Source of the DNA: Flavobacteriales bacterium UBA6049
Lineage (GTDB): Bacteria; Bacteroidota; Bacteroidia; Flavobacteriales_G; Salibacteraceae
Length of the DNA: 57,250 nt
Assembly (NCBI GenBank): GCA_002429085.1
Contig: DIYR01000164.1
Span: 1 to 57,250, forward strand
Reading direction: 5' to 3'
Shown one piece after another: positions 18,064-27,047 of the stretch. The notes under the pieces are model-generated. The model saw nothing but the letters and a program-made list of their open reading frames with translations. It ran no database searches and had not been told where the DNA came from. Position 1 is the stretch's first letter. Every line of letters starts with the position of its first letter. Both the position numbers and the translations under genes were made by a program.

Positions 18064-19356
18064 TTAACTAAAAACCACATCCAAAGCTTCTTGGAACGCT
18101 TCAACGGCATCGTTCAAATCATTATCCGTATGTGCTTCACTAATGAAACCAACTTCATAACCGCTAGGTCCAATGTATACACCTCGGTCTAACAATGCAG
18201 CATGCAATTTTTTGAAGTTATCCATGCTTTCACTCTTAATTTGAGATGCCGCTTGAATTTTATCTTTTGTAAATGCAATCCAATAAATTGATCCAATATG
18301 AGGCATACTGAAATTGTAACCCCTCTTTTCTGCATACTGAGTAATCTCACGACAGAAAATAGAGGTCTTCATTTCGAGCTCATCATAAAAACCTGGTTTA
18401 AGACATTCGGTTAACTGAGCAATACCAGCAGCCATTGCTACTGGATTACCACTCAAGGTACCTGCCTGATAAACTGGGCCTAATGGAGCAACGTTATCCA
18501 TCACTTCTTTAGATGAAGCGTATGCACCAACAGGCATACCTCCGCCAATAATTTTACCAAAGGCAATTAAGTCTGGTTGAATTCCATAATACCCAGCGGC
18601 ACCTTCAAAACCAACTCTGAATCCAGAGATTACCTCATCAAAAAACAATAAGATTCCTTCCCTATCACAGATTTCTCGTAAAAACAACAAGAACTCTTTG
18701 TCTTGTAATAATAACCCATTGTTTGCAGGAATTGGCTCTAACGCAATTGCAGCAATCTGATTTTTGTACTCAGCAACAGCTTGCTCAAGCGCTTCTTTAT
18801 TGTTTAATGGAAGTACAATAGTGTCTTGAACAGTCCCATCAGGAACACCTGCACTACTTGAGTTGCCAAGAGTTACCAAACCAGATCCTGCGCTTACCAA
18901 TAAGGCATCAACATGACCATGGTAACAACCTTCAAATTTGATAATCTTATCTCTTCCGGTGTAACCTCTTGCTAAGCGAATTGCACTCATAGCAGCCTCA
19001 GTACCTGAGTTAACAAAACGGATTCGCTCAATATAGTTGTGGTTACTTAAAATCAAATCTGCTAATTCATTTTCTAACTTAGTAGGAGCGCCAAAACTCA
19101 TCCCATTAGCAACAGTTTGATTTACTTTTTCAACCACAGCAGGATTCGCATGGCCGAGAATCAGTGGCCCCCATGAACAGCAAAAATCTATAAAAGTATT
19201 CCCGTCTACATCGGTCAATTTGCAACCTTCACCCTTTTCAATAAAAAGAGGTGAACCACCTACACTTTTAAAGGCACGTACTGGAGAATTCACCCCTCCA
19301 GGAAAATAGTTTTGAGCAGTTGCAAAGAGCGATTCTGAATTGGATCTATTGAGCAT
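18064..19356 (-). CDS. hemL: Glutamate-1-semialdehyde 2,1-aminomutase
   Basis: 430 aa PLP enzyme of the C5 heme pathway, converting glutamate-1-semialdehyde to 5-aminolevulinate. Signatures: FPGGVNSPVRAF at the N-terminus, NSGTEAAMSAIRLARGYTGR (117-135), YHGHVDALL, FDEVISGFRV (239-248) and IAFGKIIGGGMPVGAY with the Schiff-base Lys268. Length matches the family. Distinguished from other class III aminotransferases by the GVNSPVRAF and GGGMPVGA motifs. It is divergent from kynU with about 94 bases between starts. Confidence 0.96.
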   Translation of the reverse strand: MLNRSNSESLFATAQNYFPGGVNSPVRAFKSVGGSPLFIEKGEGCKLTDVDGNTFIDFCCSWGPLILGHANPAVVEKVNQTVANGMSFGAPTKLENELADLILSNHNYIERIRFVNSGTEAAMSAIRLARGYTGRDKIIKFEGCYHGHVDALLVSAGSGLVTLGNSSSAGVPDGTVQDTIVLPLNNKEALEQAVAEYKNQIAAIALEPIPANNGLLLQDKEFLLFLREICDREGILLFFDEVISGFRVGFEGAAGYYGIQPDLIAFGKIIGGGMPVGAYASSKEVMDNVAPLGPVYQAGTLSGNPVAMAAGIAQLTECLKPGFYDELEMKTSIFCREITQYAEKRGYNFSMPHIGSIYWIAFTKDKIQAASQIKSESMDNFKKLHAALLDRGVYIGPSGYEVGFISEAHTDNDLNDAVEAFQEALDVVFS

Positions 19357-19450
19357 AATCAGCGTTGTGATTTAATTACTTTTGATGGCAAAGTAAATGT
19401 TTTGCCGCTTGGGAATCTCCATTTGGCATCTTCAAAATAGCAACAACTCG

Positions 19451-20722
19451 ATGGACTATCAGTTCAATGAAGCATTCGCAAAAAAAGCCGATGAGCTTGA
19501 TCCGCTAAAAAACTACCGAAACGAGTTTTTCATTCCGCAACGCGAAGGTCAAGACACAATATACTTTACAGGAAATTCGCTCGGTCTTCAGCCCAGGAAG
19601 GCAAAAGATGCTCTACAACAAGAGCTAGACGATTGGGCAAGGTATGGTGTTGAGGGGCATTTCGAGGCTAAAAAGCCGTGGTTTGCTTATCACGAATTCT
19701 TTACCGATTCGCTTGCCAAACTAGTTGGTGCAAAATCAACAGAGGTGGTTGCCATGAATGGCTTAACAACTAACCTTCACCTCTTAATGGTGAGCTTTTA
19801 TCAACCTACAAAAAACCGATTCAAAATACTATGTGAAGGAAAAGCCTTCCCAAGCGATCAATATGCTTTAGAGAGTCAGGTTCGTTTTCATGGCTACAAC
19901 CCAGCTGATGCCATCGTAGAACTATTTCCTCGCGAAGGCGAACACACAATCAGAACGGAAGATGTACTTGCTAAAATCAATGAGCTAGGTGATACATTGG
20001 CGCTAGTAATGATAGGTGGTGTAAACTATTACACAGGTCAATTATGGGATATGAAAACCATTACCAAAGCTGGACATGATGTTGGCGCGATGGTAGGTTG
20101 GGATCTAGCTCATGCGGCTGGTAACATTCCAATGCAATTACACGATTGGGACGTTGATTTTGCTGCTTGGTGTTCTTACAAATACCTAAACTCAGGACCA
20201 GGAAGCATATCTGGTATATTCATTCATGAAAAGCACTGTCAAAATAAAGAGTTAGTTCGCTTTGCAGGATGGTGGGGACATGATAAGGATACGCGTTTCT
20301 TGATGGAAAAAGGATTCAACCCTATGCCAACGGCAGAAGCATGGCAGTTGAGTAACGCACCAGTATTAGCTATGGCTGTTCATCGTGTTTCATTAGATTT
20401 ATTTGATGAAGTAGGCATGAATACTCTTCGCAAAAAAGCATTGAAATTGACAGGTTACTTAGAGTTTATTATCGATGAAATTTCGAATTCAAAAGATTCG
20501 GTAAATTTTGAAATCATCACCCCTCGTAACCCTGATGAGCGTGGATGTCAATTATCCATTTTAGCTCATGGACAAGGAAAATCTTTATTCGATCATTTAA
20601 CAAAACACGGAGTAATTGCTGATTGGCGTGAACCAAACGTAATTAGAATTGCTCCAGTACCGATGTACAATTCGTTTTACGATGTATATCGATTTGGAAA
20701 AATATTAGAACAGGCGCTGTGA
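19451..20722 (+). CDS. kynU: Kynureninase
   Basis: 423 aa from the ATG at 19451 (MDYQFNEAFAKKADELDPL); a longer frame from 19397 would add 18 poorly conserved residues. PLP enzyme that cleaves kynurenine or 3-hydroxykynurenine to (hydroxy)anthranilate and alanine. Motifs: YFTGNSLGLQPRKA, NGLTTNLHLL, WDLAHAAGN and the PLP lysine in WCSYKYLNSGPG (Lys244 in this numbering). First gene of kynU-microprotein-kmo. Tryptophan dioxygenase and 3-hydroxyanthranilate dioxygenase, needed for a full pathway, are not in the window. Confidence 0.96.
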   Translation: MDYQFNEAFAKKADELDPLKNYRNEFFIPQREGQDTIYFTGNSLGLQPRKAKDALQQELDDWARYGVEGHFEAKKPWFAYHEFFTDSLAKLVGAKSTEVVAMNGLTTNLHLLMVSFYQPTKNRFKILCEGKAFPSDQYALESQVRFHGYNPADAIVELFPREGEHTIRTEDVLAKINELGDTLALVMIGGVNYYTGQLWDMKTITKAGHDVGAMVGWDLAHAAGNIPMQLHDWDVDFAAWCSYKYLNSGPGSISGIFIHEKHCQNKELVRFAGWWGHDKDTRFLMEKGFNPMPTAEAWQLSNAPVLAMAVHRVSLDLFDEVGMNTLRKKALKLTGYLEFIIDEISNSKDSVNFEIITPRNPDERGCQLSILAHGQGKSLFDHLTKHGVIADWREPNVIRIAPVPMYNSFYDVYRFGKILEQAL

Positions 20723-20730
20723 GAGATCTC

Positions 20731-20841
20731 ATGATCGTTTTTGGAATTCTGATTGTAGGAGTTGTTATTGCACGATTCTCTATCAGAAAAAGTGTGAAAC
20801 GTCCAAAAGGGGGTAGATTTTTTAAGCGTAAAATGGATTAA
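20731..20841 (+). CDS. 36-aa membrane microprotein between kynU and kmo
   Basis: ATG at 20731 opens a 36-codon frame ending TAA at 20841. The product begins MIVFGILIVGVVIARFSIRK and ends KGGRFFKRKMD: one hydrophobic helix (residues 2-17) followed by a strongly basic tail with 10 Lys/Arg in the last 19 residues. The frame lies 8 bases after the kynU stop, is preceded by GAGAG, and ends 6 bases before kmo, so it fills the gap exactly as an operon gene would. The positive-inside rule predicts N-out, C-in. No family recognised. The 111-bp length means chance cannot be excluded. Confidence 0.6.
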   Translation: MIVFGILIVGVVIARFSIRKSVKRPKGGRFFKRKMD

Positions 20842-20847
20842 CACGAT

Positions 20848-22185
20848 ATGGCAGAAAAAATCGTAATCGTAGGAGCAGGTTTAGTTGGCTCATTGCATGC
20901 CATTATGATGGCTCGTAAAGGATATCAGGTTGAAGTCTACGAACGCAGACCTGACCTTCGAAATATAGAATTACAAGGTGGCCGTTCCATCAACTTGGCG
21001 CTTTCTACAAGAGGTTGGAAGGCGCTAGAAATGGCAGGAATTGCAGAGGAGATTAACAATATCTGCATCCCAATGTATGGGCGTAAAATGCATGCCATTG
21101 ATGGTGAGTTAACCTATCAAGCATATGGCAAAGAAAACCAAGCAATCTATTCTGTATCTCGTGGTGATTTGAACAAACGCATGCTACTAGCAGCATCAAA
21201 ATACGATAACGTTTCCTTCTTCTTCGATCACAAGTGTTTAGATGTTGATTTAACAACTAACACAGCATTGTTTGAAGACAAAGACGGTAATGAAGTTAGC
21301 ACCAAGGCAGATCGTTTATTCGGAACAGATGGTGCTTTTTCAGCTATCCGTCAAAGGCTAATGAAAACTGATCGATTCAATTTCTCTCAAGAATATTTGA
21401 GTCACGGTTATAAAGAGTTGCTACTTCCTGCTAATCCAGATGGAACACATCAAATTGATAAGAACGTATTACATATTTGGCCTCGCGGAGAGTATATGCT
21501 AATTGCATTACCCAACTACGATGGAAGTTATACTTGCACTTTATTCTTCCCATTTGAAGGAGAGTATTCATTCGATTCATTGCAAACCAATGAGCAAGTA
21601 GAAAACTTCTTCAAAAACGTTTTTCCTGACTTCTATGATTTGATGCCAAACGTAGCTGAAGAATATTTTCAAAATCCAACTTCATCATTAGTAATGGTGA
21701 AATGTGAACCTTGGAATTATCAGGATAAAATCATGCTAATGGGCGATGCTTCTCATGCTATTGTTCCATTCTATGGACAAGGTATGAATGCTGGTATGGA
21801 AGACTGTTCTGTATTCCAAGAAATGTTAGAAGGATTTAATGGTGATTGGTCTAGCTTATTCAACAAGTTTTCGACACAACGTAAACCTGATGGTGATGGA
21901 ATTCTAGAACTTGCCCTTCAGAATTATATCGAAATGCGTGATTTAGTTGGAGATTCTGACTTCTTACTCCGAAAAAAAATCGAGAAAAAAATCTATGATA
22001 AGTATCCTGATAAGTGGATGCCATTGTACTCTCAAGTTACATTTAGTCACATTCGTTATTCTGAAGCATTAGCCACAGGACAACGCCAAACAAAAATTAT
22101 GGATAAGATTATGGCAATGCCAAACATTCATGAGCGTTGGAATAGTGAAGAAATAGAACAAGCCATTTTAGCTCATGTTGACTAG
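20848..22185 (+). CDS. kmo: Kynurenine 3-monooxygenase
   Basis: 445 aa FAD/NADPH hydroxylase converting L-kynurenine to 3-hydroxykynurenine. Dinucleotide-binding GAGLVGS (8-14), ERRPDLR, GGRSINLALSTRGWKAL (a KMO signature), and the second FAD motif GDASHAIVPFYGQGMNAGMEDC. Bacteroidota enzymes have a C-terminal region that in eukaryotic KMO anchors to the mitochondrial outer membrane; here residues 380-445 are hydrophilic with no clear membrane helix. Its 3' end overlaps the next gene by 11 bases. Together with KynU it would yield 3-hydroxyanthranilate. Confidence 0.96.
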   Translation: MAEKIVIVGAGLVGSLHAIMMARKGYQVEVYERRPDLRNIELQGGRSINLALSTRGWKALEMAGIAEEINNICIPMYGRKMHAIDGELTYQAYGKENQAIYSVSRGDLNKRMLLAASKYDNVSFFFDHKCLDVDLTTNTALFEDKDGNEVSTKADRLFGTDGAFSAIRQRLMKTDRFNFSQEYLSHGYKELLLPANPDGTHQIDKNVLHIWPRGEYMLIALPNYDGSYTCTLFFPFEGEYSFDSLQTNEQVENFFKNVFPDFYDLMPNVAEEYFQNPTSSLVMVKCEPWNYQDKIMLMGDASHAIVPFYGQGMNAGMEDCSVFQEMLEGFNGDWSSLFNKFSTQRKPDGDGILELALQNYIEMRDLVGDSDFLLRKKIEKKIYDKYPDKWMPLYSQVTFSHIRYSEALATGQRQTKIMDKIMAMPNIHERWNSEEIEQAILAHVD

Positions 22186-23020
22186 ACTAGTTGGAATTTT
22201 AGTTTTCGTACTTGCAATTTGCTTTTCACACACGTTAGAAGCACAAAACAACAAGTACAAGCCAAAGTATAATACTTCAAGAAAGGTAAAAAAAGAACCT
22301 TTCCCAAGTACACAAGATTATAAGCAAGGAGGCTGGCTCGGTGGGGCCGGCCTTACAGCTATGGTTGGCTTTGGCGATAACGAAGTCGAGTTTCCTCAAC
22401 AAAATCTAGAAGGTACTTTTACACCTATTCCCCTCCCTGGATTAATGCTAGAAGGAGGGCGTTACTACAACTTGAAAAAGGGATGGATCATCAAATATGT
22501 TGATGCAAGTCTAGCATACAAATTACTCCTCGGTAGAGAAGAGTTCTCAATAACAAGCCCAACTCAAAATGTTGTTTACGAAGACAAGCACTCTTTCAAT
22601 CAACACTTTGCATCGATCAACCTAAATGCAAACAGCATTATCCCTATTGATGATTACTCATTCATTCAAAGTGCGTTTGGTGTAAATGCAGATATTCGAT
22701 TTGTAGATGGGTATCCTAATAACTATCCTGATGGAGTAACAGGCAAAAACGACAATGGATTTGTTGGTCAAATCCACTACAAACTTGGCTACGGTTATGC
22801 CTTAGATACTGATTTAATTATTGAAACTTCGCTAGAGACTCCGATTTACACGTTTGCTCCTAGTGGATCACATTTTTCTCAATTAGATTATTACAATCAG
22901 CAATATCAACCATTCATTTTAAGAGTTCGCTTGTTATTCTTCAGATTAGACAATGATAAGTGTCCTCCAGTAATCAACCACCAATTGCCTGGTGGCTTCC
23001 AAAACGGTTACGGAGATTAA
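22175..23020 (+). CDS. Predicted outer-membrane beta-barrel protein, unknown function
   Basis: 281 aa. Signal peptide MLTRLVGILVFVLAICFSHTLEAQ (1-24). The rest alternates polar and hydrophobic residues with frequent aromatic-ending strands (GWLGGAGLTAMVGFGDN, WIIKYVDASLAYKLLLG, GQIHYKLGYGYALDTDLIIETSLETPIYTF, QPFILRVRLLFFRL), typical of a small outer-membrane barrel. It starts inside the kmo end (11-bp overlap) and so is probably co-transcribed with the kynurenine genes. Its stop overlaps the convergent hydrolase gene by 4 bases. No named family recognised. Confidence 0.7.
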   Translation: MLTRLVGILVFVLAICFSHTLEAQNNKYKPKYNTSRKVKKEPFPSTQDYKQGGWLGGAGLTAMVGFGDNEVEFPQQNLEGTFTPIPLPGLMLEGGRYYNLKKGWIIKYVDASLAYKLLLGREEFSITSPTQNVVYEDKHSFNQHFASINLNANSIIPIDDYSFIQSAFGVNADIRFVDGYPNNYPDGVTGKNDNGFVGQIHYKLGYGYALDTDLIIETSLETPIYTFAPSGSHFSQLDYYNQQYQPFILRVRLLFFRLDNDKCPPVINHQLPGGFQNGYGD

Positions 23021-23661
23021 AGTCTTACAAATGGATTTGATCTTTTTTCATGACCTATTGTAGTAGATGGGCCATGTCCGCAATACACTTTATAAACATC
23101 TGGCAATGTATAGAAATGGTCAATTATGCTTTTTTCTAAAGTCGCATAATCACCACCAGGAAGATCAGTTCTACCAATACTTCCATGAAATAGTACATCT
23201 CCACCTATAACAAATTGATGCTCATCAGATACGAGTGCTATGTGTCCAGGACAATGTCCAGGAACAAATAAAACACGCAGCGTATTAGATCCAAACTGAA
23301 TCTCATCTCCATGTTTCCATTCTATTTCCATTTTAGGAGATTCTTTGTATCCATCAAACCCATATAATTTAGCACTAGTTTCAGCCATCTCAAGTACAGG
23401 AGTTCCTTCAGAATGAGATTCTACTTTCAATCCAAACTCCCTAGCTACGAACTGATTCCCTAAAATGTGATCTAAATGAAAATGCGTGTTAATCAAACGA
23501 ATAGGATTCAATTCATACTTCTCTATGAAACTTAAAAGATCTTGTTCTTCGTTTCTATCATAACATCCTGGATCTACAATAATCGCTTCCCTTTCTTGAT
23601 TCACAAGAATCGACATGTTCTGTTGAAAAGGATTATATGTTTTTTGATATACCTGAATCAT
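23017..23661 (-). CDS. Metallo-beta-lactamase-fold hydrolase (glyoxalase II-like)
   Basis: 214 aa. The zinc site THFHLDH is at residues 59-65 (His60, His62, Asp64, His65). Further metal or fold motifs are PGHCPGHI, IGGDVLFHGSIGRTDLPGGDY and the C-terminal YCGHGPSTTIGHEKRSNPF. This pattern is that of small glyoxalase II/hydroxyacylglutathione-hydrolase-like or sulfur-dioxygenase-like proteins. GRTDLPGGDY followed by a late GHGPxTTIGxEK favours the widespread YcbL-type subgroup. The thioester substrate is not certain. Convergent with the preceding barrel gene. Confidence 0.9.
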   Translation of the reverse strand: MIQVYQKTYNPFQQNMSILVNQEREAIIVDPGCYDRNEEQDLLSFIEKYELNPIRLINTHFHLDHILGNQFVAREFGLKVESHSEGTPVLEMAETSAKLYGFDGYKESPKMEIEWKHGDEIQFGSNTLRVLFVPGHCPGHIALVSDEHQFVIGGDVLFHGSIGRTDLPGGDYATLEKSIIDHFYTLPDVYKVYCGHGPSTTIGHEKRSNPFVRL

Positions 23662-23758
23662 TATTTTTTCGTTCTTTCAATGACACTTTGAAGCCGCTCG
23701 CGCAATTGAACGAGAATGGCTTTCATTTGTTTATATTTTTGGAACCTTAAGGATAAAC

Positions 23759-26700
23759 TTGGCACACAAAACTAATAGATACTTTTTCGGTTTTGGCTGG
23801 ACATTGCTGATAACCTTCTTTATGTTATCATCTGAGCATTCTCTTGCCCAGTTCTACCGTGGATCTCATCAAGATTTCGGAAAGAATCGAATTCAATATG
23901 AGGAACGTGTTTGGTCTCACATGGATTTTGAGAAGTTCAATGTGTACTACTATGGAACCGGTGTAAAGCACGCTGAGTATACGGCAAAACGTGCTGATTT
24001 TCACTTGAAAGAACTCGAAAAATTCTTTGATTTCAGACTTTCCAATCCTGTTTACATTCTTGTTTTCAACAACATAGAAGACTTTAGAGAAAGTAACATT
24101 GGCCTTGAAGATGGTGATGACCAAAATATCGGAGGAAAAATTAGAATCAACGGGAACAAACTATTCATCTACTTTGAAGGAGATCATAGTGCCTTTGATG
24201 AGCAAATAAGAAAAGGAATGGCTGAAATGCTATTCTATCAAATGAGCTATGGCGAAAACTGGAAAGAAGTCATAAAAAATGCTGCCTTACTCAATATTCC
24301 AGATTGGTACAGTCAAGGTCTTATTTCATACGCATCTAACCCATGGGATTCAGAAACAGATGATCGAATTCGTGATGCTGTTCTAGGTGATCGCTTTAAG
24401 AAATTTAATCGTTTAGAAGGAGAAGAGGCTCGTTATTTAGGTCACGCATTGTGGCATTACATAGGTGAAGTTTACGGAACTAACATTATTCCTAATATCG
24501 TTTATATGTCACGTATCTCTAGAAATGTAGAGAATGGATTCTTGTACGTGATAGGCGTTAGTATGGAAACACTCATAAGTGATGCACGTGTGTATTACCG
24601 AAATCGATATGAGAACGATGATCGGATTCGTATGCTTCCCGAATCTAATCAGTTAAAATTCAAGACCCGAAAAACGAGAGATTATCAAGAATTCGCGGTT
24701 AGTCCTGAGGGGAAGTACTTAGCTTACACTAGTGATCAATTCAGTCAAAAACGCATTTTCTTATACAACATTGATAAGCAAAAGAATAAGAAACTGAAAA
24801 AACTCGGACACAAACTAGATCGTATTTCAGACAAGAACTATCCCGTTCTAGCTTGGCACCCGTCAGGAGAAATATTGGCTGCTGCATACGAGAAGAAAGG
24901 GCAAGTTCATCTCCACTTGTACGATATAAATACGAAGAAATGGGAACGAAAATTCTTCAGAAATATTGAGCAAGTTCTTTCCATGTCGTTCAGCAGTGAT
25001 GGTAAAACCATTGCTGTTTCTGCGGTTCGTAAAGGACAAGTTGACTTGTTCGCATACAAATTACTCACAAGTTCAATTCAACAAATCACAAATGATGTAT
25101 TCGATGATTTAGATCCGCATCCTATACCAGGATCAGGATCATGGGTATTCAGAAGTAATCGACCAAACGATACTATATCTACTGATAAGTCGTATAACGT
25201 ACTGGATAACATTCAACCTACTTATGACATCTTTATGTACGATTACGAGAACAAAAATGATGTACTCACTCGTATTACAAACAGTCCAAAAATTAGCGAA
25301 CAGCAAGCTTATGGGACACGAGATGGTGAATTCATTTATTTGAGCGATGAAAGTGGTATTATGAACCGATACATTGGTATTAGGGATAGTGCCATTTCAA
25401 GAATTGATACAACAATTCATTATCGTTATTTCACAAACTCAAAACCTTTAACCAATTACAAACGAAATATTTTAGAGCATTATCCAGAGTTCGATTCAGA
25501 TAAAATTTTGAATTCCATTTACTATGATGGTAAATACCGTTTATACTTTACTCCTCTAAACGAATTAGAAGCTCTAAGTGCATTAACACCTGTATCAGGA
25601 ATCCCAACTGAAGAAGAAAAGAGTTCGAAAGGCTTTCCTGTTTATGAGCTAAGTATTGTAGAGAAACCAGAAGAGGTAAAACCTATTGATTATGTAGACA
25701 TCAACAACTACCAGTTTGATTCTGATAAGCCAAAAGCAGAACAGCGCAGAAAACCAATTGAAAACTCCAAGTTCATCACTTTAAAAATCGACAAAGAACA
25801 AGCAAAAGCTGAGGAAGCAGCAGAATATCAGTGGCCAATGAAAGTTAATTATAGGCCTGCTTTTTTACCAACAGATGTTGTGACTCAATTAGACTTCAAT
25901 TTTGCGAACTCATTATATCAACGATTCAACGGAGGGCCTTATGTAAATCCAGGAATGGGTGTCGTTGTTAAGACATCAGTTGTTGATTTATTAGAAGATT
26001 TGAAGTTTGAAGGCGGATTACGTTACTCTTTCGGTGGAGACAACACAGAGTTCTTTGCTAGTTTTTATAACCGTAAAAAAAGACTTGACAAGCAATTCTT
26101 GTATCAATTTTTAACTCAAGAGCAAGAGTTAGCTGATGCAAGCCTAAGAAAGAACTTAGTTCAAAAAGGAAGTGTCATTCTAAAGTATCCATTCTCAGAA
26201 GTAGCTGCGGTAAGAGCTACAACTAGTCTTCGTCAAGACAGGCTCGTTACTTCTGCCATAAGTGATGCGACATTAAGAGAGCCTGACGTGATAACATACA
26301 TGGGTGGCATTAAACTCGAATTTGTGTTTGATAACACACGTCCTAAAGGGCTGAATCTATATAATGGAACGCGCTACAAAATCTGGGTAGAAGGATACCA
26401 AGAATTTGAAGAAAGTAACACAGATTTCATGACCATTGGGTTAGATTATCGTAACTACCTCAAAATCCACAGAAACATTGTTTGGGCTAACAGGTTCTCG
26501 GCAAGTACTTCTTTAGGTAGTCGAAAATTGGTGTATTACATGGGATCCGTTGACGATCGCGTGCAATTGGCTGGTCAAGATCAATTTGATGATTCTCAAA
26601 ATATTGACAGGGATCAAGGCTATTACTTTCAAACCATTGCAACACCAATGCGAGGGTTTATTCAGAACGCTCGTAATGGAAATAGTTTTGCGTTATTCAA

Positions 26701-27046
26701 CTCTGAATTACGTTGGCCAATCATTAGCTATTTTAGTCCAAAGCCTCTTAAAAGTGATTTCTTGAAAAACTTCCAAGTGGTTGGTTTTACAGATGTTGGT
26801 ACTGCTTGGACTGGTACTTCGCCTTACAGTGAGGACAACTCATTCAACAAAAGAGAAATAATCTCTGGTGGTTCAAACGTTGTTATTGAGCTTGAAAATA
26901 AAAAAGATCCAATCATAGGTTCTTATGGTGCTGGCTTGCGCAGTAAAGTGTTTGGATACTTCGTTCGCTTTGACTATGCCTGGGGTGTTGAAGATGGGAT
27001 AGTTCAAGATCCAGTTTGGCACGTATCTTTGGCCTTAGATTTCTAA
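23759..27046 (+). CDS. TolB-like propeller plus D15/BamA-type barrel outer-membrane protein
   Basis: 1095 aa, TTG start at 23759 preceded by AAGGA; the TTG start gives an intact signal peptide (about 1-31, ends SLAQ). Residues about 45-290 resemble a gluzincin/peptidase-MA-like domain: FEKFNVYYYG, then NIPDWYSQGLISYAS, but the place where HExxH should stand reads RKGMAEMLFYQM (151-162), so zinc ligands are missing. Residues about 300-640 contain WD40/PD40-type repeats (EFAVSPEGKYLAYTSD, VLAWHPSGEILAAA, SMSFSSDGKTIAVSA, YGTRDGEFIYLSDESG). Residues about 690-1095 look like a 16-strand-type surface-antigen barrel (FVFDNTRPKGLNLYNGTRYKIWVEG, FVRFDYAWGVEDG). Related Bacteroidota proteins are usually annotated as TolB-like; the exact role is unknown. 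It heads the 23.8-29.7 kb gene set. Confidence 0.8.
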   Translation: MAHKTNRYFFGFGWTLLITFFMLSSEHSLAQFYRGSHQDFGKNRIQYEERVWSHMDFEKFNVYYYGTGVKHAEYTAKRADFHLKELEKFFDFRLSNPVYILVFNNIEDFRESNIGLEDGDDQNIGGKIRINGNKLFIYFEGDHSAFDEQIRKGMAEMLFYQMSYGENWKEVIKNAALLNIPDWYSQGLISYASNPWDSETDDRIRDAVLGDRFKKFNRLEGEEARYLGHALWHYIGEVYGTNIIPNIVYMSRISRNVENGFLYVIGVSMETLISDARVYYRNRYENDDRIRMLPESNQLKFKTRKTRDYQEFAVSPEGKYLAYTSDQFSQKRIFLYNIDKQKNKKLKKLGHKLDRISDKNYPVLAWHPSGEILAAAYEKKGQVHLHLYDINTKKWERKFFRNIEQVLSMSFSSDGKTIAVSAVRKGQVDLFAYKLLTSSIQQITNDVFDDLDPHPIPGSGSWVFRSNRPNDTISTDKSYNVLDNIQPTYDIFMYDYENKNDVLTRITNSPKISEQQAYGTRDGEFIYLSDESGIMNRYIGIRDSAISRIDTTIHYRYFTNSKPLTNYKRNILEHYPEFDSDKILNSIYYDGKYRLYFTPLNELEALSALTPVSGIPTEEEKSSKGFPVYELSIVEKPEEVKPIDYVDINNYQFDSDKPKAEQRRKPIENSKFITLKIDKEQAKAEEAAEYQWPMKVNYRPAFLPTDVVTQLDFNFANSLYQRFNGGPYVNPGMGVVVKTSVVDLLEDLKFEGGLRYSFGGDNTEFFASFYNRKKRLDKQFLYQFLTQEQELADASLRKNLVQKGSVILKYPFSEVAAVRATTSLRQDRLVTSAISDATLREPDVITYMGGIKLEFVFDNTRPKGLNLYNGTRYKIWVEGYQEFEESNTDFMTIGLDYRNYLKIHRNIVWANRFSASTSLGSRKLVYYMGSVDDRVQLAGQDQFDDSQNIDRDQGYYFQTIATPMRGFIQNARNGNSFALFNSELRWPIISYFSPKPLKSDFLKNFQVVGFTDVGTAWTGTSPYSEDNSFNKREIISGGSNVVIELENKKDPIIGSYGAGLRSKVFGYFVRFDYAWGVEDGIVQDPVWHVSLALDF

Positions 27047-27047
27047 A

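Noticed and set aside
23662..23758. Imperfect hairpin (GAAGCC-GCTCG ... CGAG-GGCTTTC) between the hydrolase and the propeller-barrel gene
   Set aside because: Bulged, without a T-run, and it lies in a short divergent promoter region; not enough to call a regulatory RNA.
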